From contig JBBWWC010000063.1 of the NCBI GenBank assembly GCA_050256555.1, forward strand, positions 1-16,347: a stretch of DNA of 16,347 nucleotides, in the 5' to 3' direction. How positions within the stretch are numbered: the first letter of the stretch is position 1; each line of letters opens with the position of its first letter. The notes beneath the pieces are model-generated. The model saw nothing but the letters and a program-made list of their open reading frames with translations. It had not been told where the DNA came from and searched no databases. This DNA is from UBA1146 sp050256555. Lineage in GTDB: Bacteria > Planctomycetota > UBA8108 > UBA1146. The translations under genes and the position numbers were made by a program. Shown piece after piece: positions 1-6,977 of the stretch.

Positions 1-57
1 CTTTCCCCGAGTCATGGACGCTTCGAAACCTCGGTAAGGTTTCAGACAGGCGGTATT

Positions 58-76
58 AGATCTGGTCGCCAGATCT
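58..76. repeat. Perfect inverted repeat, possible hairpin 3' of the cytochrome gene
   Basis: AGATCTGG (58-65) and CCAGATCT (69-76) are perfect 8-bp arms around a 3-nt loop. The repeat lies 26 bp beyond the stop of the minus-strand cytochrome gene, so it could stabilise or end that transcript. There is no T-run on the minus-strand side and only TTT on the plus side, so an intrinsic terminator is not convincing. The rest of 1-101 shows no gene. Confidence 0.45.
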
Positions 77-78
77 TT

Positions 79-106
79 CCGATGTTGTTAGTCCGATGCT
101 GTTAGT
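79..106. repeat. 14-bp tandem duplication across the cytochrome stop codon
   Basis: CCGATGTTGTTAGT (79-92) is followed directly by CCGATGCTGTTAGT (93-106), matching at 13 of 14 positions. The minus-strand TAA stop of the cytochrome gene (102-104) lies in the second copy. The duplication looks like a small slippage event. It places another in-register TAA-like triplet in the 3' flank but does not change the protein. Confidence 0.6.
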
Positions 107-2321
107 TGTTGTTGGCCTTTTTTGCGCGTTCTTGATAGTCGAGCAATGCTCCCTGGAGATCCCGGTCTTGCGGAGAGATCTGTAGTGCGGCTTCCAGCGC
201 TGCTATCGCTTGTTCCTGGCGGCCAGAATCATGCAATGCGACGGCATGGACCAGGGCGTAGCGTGGTGATTCAGGAGCCAGCTCGGCAGCCCGGGCGAGA
301 CTGCTGATTGCTCGACTCTTATTGCCGGTGCGTACCAATGCCAGACCCAATGCGTGATGGAGTCCTGCATCTTCAGGTACGCGCTCGATGGCCTGTTGCA
401 AAACCTGCACGCCTTCTTCATCTCGGTTCAATGCCCGTAACAAATCGGCCAGATTGACCGAGGCTGGTCCAAAGGACGGTTCTTTCTCGAGCGCTTTTTT
501 GTAAGAAGCGAGAGCCATTTCTGCATCGCCTAGGCGGGCTTCCAGAGCACCTCGATTGACATGAGCCTCGGGTCGATCGGCATTGACCATCTGAGTTTTT
601 CGATATTCTTCGATGGCTTGAAGCAATAAAGGATGAAGCTCTGCGGCCTCTGGATTTCTCAGTAGTGGCGCGAGAAGTTCAGCAGAAACCAATCGGACGA
701 TCAAACTTGAATCGGCCAGGTATTGCTGAATCCTGCCGGCGATGGCCTCGGGTGGAGCCATGGTCAGGGCCAGTAACGCGCCACGTCGAACCATCGGGTC
801 CGGATCATCGAGGCCTACATCGACCAGATCGAGGGTCGTTGCATCGAGCCAGCGATTCAGTTCTGCAAGTGCTGTGGCTCTGGCGATGGCGGGTGTTTCA
901 TCGGACTCGATGGCCATGCGTAGTAGCTCTGGCGAGATCGCAGCTCCGGTTCGCGCCGCATGAAGTGCTTCGCCCCAGTGGAAGTTGCCCCCCTGCCCCT
1001 GCGGGAACCATTCAGTTAACTGCTGTGTGGCCCAGCGAGCATCACGATCCTGATGGCAGCTATTACAGGCATTGGGTGAGCCGATGCTGGTTGTCAGATC
1101 TGGTCGAGGAATTCTGAAGGAATGATCGCGACGGGAATCGACTTCCATGTAAATACGCGAGGTCATGTGGCAATCGATGCAGGAGCTTCCTGGACCATCC
1201 TGTTGGTGGTGATGATGCGATGGCGCATCGTAGATGGCGCTGTCGTGACAGCCGACACACAAGGAGTTCCCTTCGACATGAAGTGTTCCACTGTGCGGAT
1301 CGTGGCAATCAGAGCAGCGAACCCCTTCGGCATACATCCGGCTCTGCAGAAATGATCCGTGGACATAAACTTCGTCGAGAATCTGGCCATCGTCGTGGTA
1401 AAGCCCTGTTTCGAGCAAGCTCAGCAGATGGGTTTCTGAAAGTGGAGATCCGGGTGTTGAGTCTGATACGAGAGCCGAGCGGCGTGAGTGACATCGTGCG
1501 CAGGTTTCTGTTTCATCGTGATGGGGAAGAGGCGGTTCTCTTCTCGCCACCTTCTGACCCTTGGGGCGGATCCAGTTACCTTTCTCGCCGGCGAGTCGAA
1601 CCGGAAATCCGGTCTGCTTTGGCACGGCGGGGCGTTCCTTTGCTGGCAGGGCATTCCATGTCCGGGCCCATTCGACATGTTTGCTTCCAGGTCCATGGCA
1701 TGCTTCGCAGGAGACATCGAGTTCTTGCCAGGTTGTTTTGAAAGTATCGGTTACGTCGTCATATCCTTTGACCAGCCCGGTGGAATGGCATTCGGCACAC
1801 ATATGATTCCAGTTGTTGAGAATCCCTGTCCAGTGAAGGGGATCGCCGGCCGGTGTTTGTTCGCCCGGGAACAAGGGGTACCAACGCTCTCCATCTTTGG
1901 CCTCTTTGGTTGCCCAGGCGACCGGATAGGACTGGAGGCGTCCGTTGGATCCCTCGACCAGTACTTGCTGACATGGAGTGGTTCCAAAAAAGTAGCGAAC
2001 CGGCAGCGTTTTCTTGCCGTTGCCATCTTCGACTTCGACGACCGGTCCGTTCGGTTGCTGTATGAATCGAGAAAGGATGCCGCCGTGGCGAACTTCTTGA
2101 CCGTCAAAGAGAGCCGTGGCTGCCGGATCTCCGATATTGAGCATGGCGAGGTCGTGATGAGAACCGGTCCAGCTGTTCAACTCCTGAGAATGACAAGCAG
2201 CACAAACTTGCCTACCGACATGTTGAAGAGATTCCTGTGCGCAGGTCAGCGTTGTTGTAGCAAACAGGAACAAGCCGACGAATAAGGTGTTTCGGCTGAT
2301 TCTGGACAGATCGTCGGGCAT
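102..2321 (-). CDS. Exported octaheme c-type cytochrome with HEAT and TPR repeats
   Basis: The 739-residue protein has an N-terminal hydrophobic segment (about residues 11-26) with a plausible signal-peptidase site near TCA-QE, so it should be exported to the periplasm. Eight CxxCH heme-attachment motifs are visible at residues 40, 175, 205, 274, 336, 355, 381 and 419. The spread is like that of cytochrome c554/multiheme families (known family trait). HEAT-like helices follow at about 450-560, and about four TPR units at 583-718. An electron-transfer role follows from the hemes; the repeat half suggests a partner-binding scaffold (inference). The ATG start has a good GAGGAG Shine-Dalgarno site 6 nt upstream. 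No reductase catalytic motif is recognised and no cytochrome maturation gene is nearby, so the redox partner is unknown. The divergent neighbour is an acyl-CoA dehydrogenase with no obvious link. Confidence 0.93.
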   Translation of the reverse strand: MPDDLSRISRNTLFVGLFLFATTTLTCAQESLQHVGRQVCAACHSQELNSWTGSHHDLAMLNIGDPAATALFDGQEVRHGGILSRFIQQPNGPVVEVEDGNGKKTLPVRYFFGTTPCQQVLVEGSNGRLQSYPVAWATKEAKDGERWYPLFPGEQTPAGDPLHWTGILNNWNHMCAECHSTGLVKGYDDVTDTFKTTWQELDVSCEACHGPGSKHVEWARTWNALPAKERPAVPKQTGFPVRLAGEKGNWIRPKGQKVARREPPLPHHDETETCARCHSRRSALVSDSTPGSPLSETHLLSLLETGLYHDDGQILDEVYVHGSFLQSRMYAEGVRCSDCHDPHSGTLHVEGNSLCVGCHDSAIYDAPSHHHHQQDGPGSSCIDCHMTSRIYMEVDSRRDHSFRIPRPDLTTSIGSPNACNSCHQDRDARWATQQLTEWFPQGQGGNFHWGEALHAARTGAAISPELLRMAIESDETPAIARATALAELNRWLDATTLDLVDVGLDDPDPMVRRGALLALTMAPPEAIAGRIQQYLADSSLIVRLVSAELLAPLLRNPEAAELHPLLLQAIEEYRKTQMVNADRPEAHVNRGALEARLGDAEMALASYKKALEKEPSFGPASVNLADLLRALNRDEEGVQVLQQAIERVPEDAGLHHALGLALVRTGNKSRAISSLARAAELAPESPRYALVHAVALHDSGRQEQAIAALEAALQISPQDRDLQGALLDYQERAKKANNN

Positions 2322-2537
2322 CAGTTTCTCCTCTTCGGGCTGATCATGATGGATCAGGATCGGTGAGTCGAGGGCCGTTCAGAGATCTGATCAGTAAATC
2401 ACTCGTTGATGGGAGACCGTACGGGTTATTTTTCATTAACGACAGGAGGTTCCAATTTCTTACACTCGCGAGTGGTCGATGGATATGGTCTTCTGTGCTG
2501 GATCTCACATTCAGAACCAAAAGAAATAGGGCTGTCC
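2322..2537. promoter_or_regulatory. Divergent intergenic region between cytochrome and acyl-CoA dehydrogenase genes
   Basis: This 216-bp stretch should hold the promoters of both divergent genes, but no convincing -35/-10 or -24/-12 pair was found. It contains a 6-bp inverted repeat, CTGATC/GATCAG with a 6-nt loop (2340-2357), near the cytochrome start. An isolated AGGAGG (2444-2449) has no ATG, GTG or TTG at a usable distance. The dehydrogenase frame stays open upstream to 2406, but that extension does not look like acyl-CoA dehydrogenase sequence. Confidence 0.4.
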
Positions 2538-3731
2538 ATGAGTTCGAGAAGATTAGATCACCATCTGAAACCTCTGGTCGAGGAGGAGCGGTTTGATCTT
2601 TACCGTTCAATTTCTCGCTATGCTGACGATGAGCTGGCGGGGCAATTGCTCGGTTGGGAACGTAACAAGGTTTTGGTTCCCGATGCGGTGCTGGAACAGC
2701 TCGGTGCGATGGGAGTTTTCGGATTGCCGATTCCGGAGACGTACGAAGGTCAGGGTGGTGGCCTGACCGATTTGGTGATGGCGGGACTGGCTCTTTCTTA
2801 TCAAAGTCATTCGGTTGCGATTACTCCCGGAGCTGCGATTTCTCTGGGGGCGAATCCGATCCTGCGCTTTGGCAGTGAGAAACAAAAATCTGAACATTTA
2901 CCTGATCTGGCCAATGGAAGCAGAATGTTTGCTTTCGGTCTTTCCGAACCTGGTCGAGGTTCTGATGCGGCGAATCCAGAGGTTGTTGCGGAAGCTACGG
3001 CAGATGGATTTGTTATTCGGGGAGAGAAGTGCTGGTGTACCAATGCAGCGTGGGCGAGCCATATCGTGGTACACGCCTTGACCGATCCGCATGGGAAAAA
3101 TGGGCATCGGAGTACCTGTTTTATCGTGCCCAGGGATCGAGCGGGAGTTCATTACCAGGAGATGGATGGGAAGACGGTCTGGCCGCTTTCTTCGACCGGC
3201 TCGATAGTTTTTGATTCTGTTGCGGTGAGTTCCGATGAGATTCTTGGGGATCTTCATGAGGGGTTTCATGTCATGGCGACGACTCTCAATGGAGGTCGTT
3301 TATTTGTCGCTACTCTGGCACTGGGCTCACTGGCTTTCGCACTCGACAAGGTGAGCCACTATGCACAACAGCGTGACCAATTTGATGGGCCGATCGGTCG
3401 ATTCCAGCGAGTGCAGGACGTGATCCTGGAAATGGATCTGGTTCTCGAAAGAAACCTCACCTGGCTGCTGACCCTCAGTCGCAGATATGACGCTGGAACG
3501 ATGGAACGTGAACAAGCAGCGAAGTTGAAGATCGATACCAGTCGGGCAGCATCCTGCTTGTTACTGGAAGCGATGGAGGTCTGTGGTGGCGTGGCCAGTC
3601 TCGACGAGTTTGGATTGGCCAGACATTCGGCCGATTTGTTTGTCACAAGAGTGGGCGAGGGGTCTAACCGGGCCTTGATGACTCAGGCCGTTCGTCCGCT
3701 GCTTTCGGATATCGCCGATCAGTTGCAGTAA
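2538..3731 (+). CDS. Acyl-CoA dehydrogenase family flavoprotein
   Basis: The 397-residue length is typical of the FAD-dependent acyl-CoA dehydrogenase family, which forms the alpha-beta double bond of acyl-CoA esters and passes electrons to ETF (family knowledge). Visible signatures are LSEPGRGSD at residues 135-143 (flavin/substrate-binding strand), the C-terminal helical segment RDQFDGPIGRFQRVQD at 279-294, and a VGEGSN motif whose Glu374 sits where the MCAD-type catalytic base is found. The ATG at 2538 was chosen because upstream in-frame sequence (from 2406) is not family-like; its Shine-Dalgarno site is weak (TAGGG). The gene stands alone on this strand and converges with the TldD gene 15 bp downstream, with no terminator seen. 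Substrate chain length cannot be read from sequence. No ETF or thiolase gene is adjacent, so the pathway (fatty acid or branched-chain amino acid degradation) is open. Confidence 0.93.
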   Translation: MSSRRLDHHLKPLVEEERFDLYRSISRYADDELAGQLLGWERNKVLVPDAVLEQLGAMGVFGLPIPETYEGQGGGLTDLVMAGLALSYQSHSVAITPGAAISLGANPILRFGSEKQKSEHLPDLANGSRMFAFGLSEPGRGSDAANPEVVAEATADGFVIRGEKCWCTNAAWASHIVVHALTDPHGKNGHRSTCFIVPRDRAGVHYQEMDGKTVWPLSSTGSIVFDSVAVSSDEILGDLHEGFHVMATTLNGGRLFVATLALGSLAFALDKVSHYAQQRDQFDGPIGRFQRVQDVILEMDLVLERNLTWLLTLSRRYDAGTMEREQAAKLKIDTSRAASCLLLEAMEVCGGVASLDEFGLARHSADLFVTRVGEGSNRALMTQAVRPLLSDIADQLQ

Positions 3732-3746
3732 CCGGGTCATTTTGCT

Positions 3747-5390
3747 CTAGCGGTTGCCAGGCATCGGGTAGCAGTACTGCGTATACGGGGTTTCTACTTT
3801 GCTCTGTAGTTCCAGATGCCGGATCAACAGCGATGGGCTGATGGTAGAGACCGGTACAAATCCACTTTCTGCGCCACACCATGCATTGTCAATTTCCTGA
3901 CGATCTCCGGCCGCAATGATGCCGTGAATGGCATTGAGCGGAGTTCCGATGAAGTTGACGCCGCGTACCAATTCTTCGCGCCCATCGGGATAAATCCGGG
4001 AAGCCAAATTTACATCCCCGAGGAACGCCTGGAAGTCATACGCTTCAGTGGCCGTCTCTCCGCCGGAAGCATTGAGGACTCGGATCCCATACGGTGCGCC
4101 TTGCATCTTGACCTGTTCGATCAGCTGTTCCTTCATCGAGTTTTCATCATGACGAACTTCAGACTCGAGGATCGTGACGCCCATGCGGCTCATCGCCCTC
4201 TCGTGGCGATGTGATCGAGCATGGCCATTGGAGCGGTGCCCCTTTTTGATGGGCGTTCTTCCGCTGAGAAATCCGGAGAGGGTGCCACCATCAATCAAAC
4301 GAGCATCCGCTACAGGAGTTCCTTCGTCATCGAATTGATAATGGCCGACCAGATCAGTTTCTTTGCCCTGGGGATCCTTCCATGAGCGTAGACCTGGGTT
4401 GTCGTTGAGAGTGAGAAACTCGGGTAGCACCTTTTTCCCGAGCGAGTCAGCGAACGTACGTGCTTCACCACTGGCGCGCAGTCGGTTTCCTTCCAGGCGA
4501 TGACCGAGGGCTTCATGAACCAGTAATCCGGCAGGTACAGGATCGAGCAGAACCGGGCCTGAATAGGAATGAATTCGCGGTGCCACGGCGATCTTGTCGA
4601 GCAGTTTGGCCGCCGACCGTATTTCCTTTCGAAAAGTCGCCAGATCAGGTAACTGCTCTGGTGAATTGACAAAATGACTGATCGACCAGGGAAGAGCATC
4701 TCCCTTGTCACTGAGGTACCAGAGATATCCTTCCAGTTGCCAGTAGGAACGGCTTTCGATGATCGATGAGCCTTCCGTATTGACGAACAGGTTGGTCTGG
4801 TGTCGAACCTTTAACTCGACGTGACTGTTTTTGATCAAGGGGAAGGATCGCATCGTGGCACTGGCTTTTGTGACATAGTCTGCCCAGTACTCGCGATCCA
4901 CTGCTGGCAACTGTGTGGTGCCATGAGAGATGGTTGGCTCATGTTTTTGCCAGGCGCCAAGGTGCTCTGTGGTGTCGAGGTAAGTCAGTTCGTGTGCTCG
5001 TTTACGGAGATAGGCTTCTTCTGCTTCTCGATACTTGGCATCGGTCAATCGCCAGAGTCCGATTCGCATCGGATCCGATCGATCAGAAATGGGAAGTTCG
5101 ACATATCCATGTGATTCATCTTCTTTGGAATTGTCGAAGAGGCCTCCATCGGCGACCTGATCACGCCGATGGCTGCCGACATGTGTGTCGGCAAGGCAAT
5201 TTCTTCTCTGGTAAGTTTCGTTGCGATAGAGCGAGCCGTATCGAGCTTCTACTTCAAGGATGTCGAGATCACGAATTTGATAGGAAAGGTAGTAGAGCTT
5301 TGGAAGTCCCGGTTTTTTGAGGCCCTTGGTGGCTCTGCGGGCTTCTTCACCAGCAACACGGGCAAGCCGAAGTGCGGAGTTTCGATTCAA
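3747..5390 (-). CDS. TldD/PmbA-type zinc metalloprotease, long single-subunit form
   Basis: The 547-residue protein carries the TldD zinc motif HEALGH at 292-297, inside a VHEALGHRLEGN segment. A downstream WCGAESGFVPVST (Cys505) matches the position of the third zinc ligand in TldD. TldD normally pairs with TldE/PmbA to cleave unfolded peptides, including microcin and antitoxin substrates (family knowledge). It is longer than E. coli TldD (about 480 residues), with extra N-terminal sequence and no signal peptide seen. The start is TTG at 5390, overlapping the apt stop as TTGA, so translation is probably coupled to apt. No tldE/pmbA partner is in the window. An annotation as modulator of DNA gyrase would be an outdated name for the same family. 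The physiological substrate is unknown. Confidence 0.9.
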   Translation of the reverse strand: MNRNSALRLARVAGEEARRATKGLKKPGLPKLYYLSYQIRDLDILEVEARYGSLYRNETYQRRNCLADTHVGSHRRDQVADGGLFDNSKEDESHGYVELPISDRSDPMRIGLWRLTDAKYREAEEAYLRKRAHELTYLDTTEHLGAWQKHEPTISHGTTQLPAVDREYWADYVTKASATMRSFPLIKNSHVELKVRHQTNLFVNTEGSSIIESRSYWQLEGYLWYLSDKGDALPWSISHFVNSPEQLPDLATFRKEIRSAAKLLDKIAVAPRIHSYSGPVLLDPVPAGLLVHEALGHRLEGNRLRASGEARTFADSLGKKVLPEFLTLNDNPGLRSWKDPQGKETDLVGHYQFDDEGTPVADARLIDGGTLSGFLSGRTPIKKGHRSNGHARSHRHERAMSRMGVTILESEVRHDENSMKEQLIEQVKMQGAPYGIRVLNASGGETATEAYDFQAFLGDVNLASRIYPDGREELVRGVNFIGTPLNAIHGIIAAGDRQEIDNAWCGAESGFVPVSTISPSLLIRHLELQSKVETPYTQYCYPMPGNR

Positions 5391-5932
5391 TCGGACTCCT
5401 TGAGCAGGCTGATCACTCGTGCATCTGGGAGTTTATTTCTGCCCTCCAAGAAAAGCAGTTCCATCAGAAACGCACAGCCTATTACGACACCGCCCAGTTC
5501 TTCTATCAGCTGGCAGCAGGCAGCCATGGTTCCCCCGGTGGCCAGCACGTCATCGACGAGCAGTACCTTCTGTCCTGGTTGAATGGCATCGGCTTGCATC
5601 TCTATCTTGTCAGTACCGTATTCGAGCGCATATTCGACGGAGCAGATTTTCTTGGGCAGTTTTCCAGGTTTCCGGATGGGGACAAATCCGATTTCCATTT
5701 TGATTGCGAGCGGAACTCCAAACAGGAATCCTCGAGATTCTGGTGCAGCAATGATTTCGACATCCAGGTCAGCTACCTGTTCGGCAAGGAGATCGATAGA
5801 AGCTGGAAATGCTCGCGGACATGCCAGAAGGGGAGAGATGTCTTTGAATTGTATCCCGGGTTTCGGGAAGTCGTTCACCGTGTCGATCTTTTGCGTTAAT
5901 AGATCGAGCCGTTCATCGATGGGTTTGTTCAA
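5387..5932 (-). CDS. apt: Adenine phosphoribosyltransferase
   Basis: The 181-residue protein makes AMP from adenine and PRPP in cytoplasmic purine salvage. The evidence is strong: FPKPGIQFKDISPLL (22-36), APESRGFLFG (63-72), VPIRKPGKLP (84-93) and the PRPP-binding loop VLLVDDVLATGGT (123-135) are all present, and the length matches E. coli Apt (183 residues). The start is TTG at 5932 behind an AAGGGG Shine-Dalgarno site 5 nt upstream; no better ATG fits the conserved N-terminus. The stop overlaps the TldD start by 4 bp. It lies 97 bp downstream of the sigma factor gene on the same strand, separated by a strong hairpin, so it may be partly uncoupled from that gene. The pairing of apt with a peptidase gene has no obvious metabolic logic. 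Confidence 0.97.
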   Translation of the reverse strand: MNKPIDERLDLLTQKIDTVNDFPKPGIQFKDISPLLACPRAFPASIDLLAEQVADLDVEIIAAPESRGFLFGVPLAIKMEIGFVPIRKPGKLPKKICSVEYALEYGTDKIEMQADAIQPGQKVLLVDDVLATGGTMAACCQLIEELGGVVIGCAFLMELLFLEGRNKLPDARVISLLKESD

Positions 5933-5954
5933 GAGATCCCCTTCCTGTGGAAAT

Positions 5955-5979
5955 GGTCCGGAGCGGTGAGCTCCGGACC
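5955..5979 (-). terminator. Strong 10-bp hairpin between sigma factor and apt genes
   Basis: GGTCCGGAGC (5955-5964) and GCTCCGGACC (5970-5979) form a perfect GC-rich 10-bp stem with a 5-nt loop. It lies 50 bp after the sigma factor stop and 23 bp before the apt start. No T-run follows on the minus strand (it continues ATTTCC), so it is not a standard intrinsic terminator. It could instead be a pause site, an RNase barrier or part of the apt leader. Confidence 0.45.
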
Positions 5980-6029
5980 GTGAAGTGGATGCTATCCGAA
6001 CCCTCGATGGGGGGGAAGAGTTGCGCAGC

Positions 6030-6893
6030 CTAGCTGACAGTCTCTTCTAGCTCTTCGTCGTAGATCTCGGGTTGTTCGATCTGCCCCTCAGCGACCAGTT
6101 CCTGGAGCTTTCCGAGGGCGTCGTTTTCGAGCTGGCGGACTCTTTCACGGGAGAGATTGACCCTCTGGCCGATCTCCTTGAGGGTCATCTGTTCGCCATT
6201 ATCGAGCCCATATCTCATCCGCAGGATGGTTTTCTCACGATCATCGAGGTGCCCGAGAAGATTCTGAATCATCTCGACCTGGATCTTCTTTGCCAGAGAA
6301 GTGTGCGGTTGAGCCTGCGATGGATCTTCGATGATGTCTGAAATGGTCCAGGAGTTCTCGATGGAAATGGTCTGGCTGACGGAATCTGCGACATGCAGAG
6401 CATTCTGGATGATCGCGGTTTTTTCGAGCGGGATTTCCATCCGCTCAGCAATCTCATGAAAAAGCGCTGGGCGACCCAGCTCGATGGCGAGATCTCCAGC
6501 CGCTTTCTTCCACTTGGTGATGGTTTCCACCATGTAAGAAGGAATACGAATCGATTTGACCGTATCGATGAGCGCTCTCTTGATCGATTGTTTGATCCAC
6601 CAGGTTCCGTAAGTACTGAATCGACATTCGGCAGCAGGATCGAATCTTTCGACGGCTTTCAGGAGTCCCAGGTTTCCTTCCTCGATGAGATCGAGAAGTG
6701 GGAGTCCACGTTCGACATAGTGCTTGGCAATACTGACGACCAGTCGAAGATTTGAACGGACCATCTTGTCCCGTGCTTCGGGATCGCCTTTACGCACTTC
6801 AATGGAAAGTTCTCTTTCCTCTTGCGCAGTTAACAGCGGGTGCCTGTTGATGTCATGGAAGTATGCTTCCAGGCCGACCTCGCGAGCTTGCAT
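6030..6893 (-). CDS. Sigma-70 family RNA polymerase sigma factor (RpoD-like, group 2)
   Basis: The 287-residue protein directs RNA polymerase to promoters. Region 1.2 lies at about 7-36. Region 2 is clear, with DLIEEGNLGLLKAVERFDP (68-86) and the -10-binding helix RFSTYGTWWIKQSI (91-104), where Gly replaces the usual Ala. Region 3 covers about 110-190. Region 4 has LDDREKTILRMRYGL (216-230) and the helix-turn-helix TLKEIGQRVNLSRERVRQLE (237-256). It lacks region 1.1 and the long spacer of primary sigma factors, so it is more likely a group 2 factor of the SigB/RpoS/HrdB-like type than the housekeeping sigma. The frame is open upstream to a TTG at 6932, but the ATG at 6893 has a strong GGAAGG Shine-Dalgarno site and starts at a conserved position. 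The tail is acidic. Specific stress role unknown. Confidence 0.93.
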   Translation of the reverse strand: MQAREVGLEAYFHDINRHPLLTAQEERELSIEVRKGDPEARDKMVRSNLRLVVSIAKHYVERGLPLLDLIEEGNLGLLKAVERFDPAAECRFSTYGTWWIKQSIKRALIDTVKSIRIPSYMVETITKWKKAAGDLAIELGRPALFHEIAERMEIPLEKTAIIQNALHVADSVSQTISIENSWTISDIIEDPSQAQPHTSLAKKIQVEMIQNLLGHLDDREKTILRMRYGLDNGEQMTLKEIGQRVNLSRERVRQLENDALGKLQELVAEGQIEQPEIYDEELEETVS

Positions 6894-6924
6894 CTGAGTT
6901 CCCTTCCGTGGCGAGTCTGGGTAC

Positions 6925-6954
6925 CCGACCAACGGTCGGCCGGGAGTTCCCCGG
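6925..6954 (-). promoter_or_regulatory. Two adjacent hairpins in the sigma factor leader
   Basis: CCGACC/GGTCGG with loop AAC (6925-6939) abuts CCGGG/CCCGG with a 5-nt loop (6940-6954). The pair lies in the 84-bp gap between the HEAT-protein stop and the sigma factor start, ending about 32 nt before the ATG. With no T-run, an intrinsic terminator is unlikely. A leader structure affecting translation or RNA stability of the sigma factor is possible (inference). Confidence 0.4.
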
Positions 6955-6977
6955 AGTGGATCTCGCCCACGGAATGT

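Noticed and set aside
1488..2285. 265-codon plus-strand frame opposite the cytochrome gene
   Set aside because: It lies wholly inside the heme-rich half of a certain gene on the other strand, and no family features were seen.
2444..2529. AGGAGG followed by a possible ATT-started 24-codon leader peptide
   Set aside because: ATT starts are very rare, and no other start codon stands at a usable distance from the AGGAGG.
3732..3770. AACCG/CGGTT inverted repeat as a terminator between the dehydrogenase and TldD genes
   Set aside because: It has a stem of only 5 bp, a long loop and no T-run, and it runs into the TldD coding sequence.
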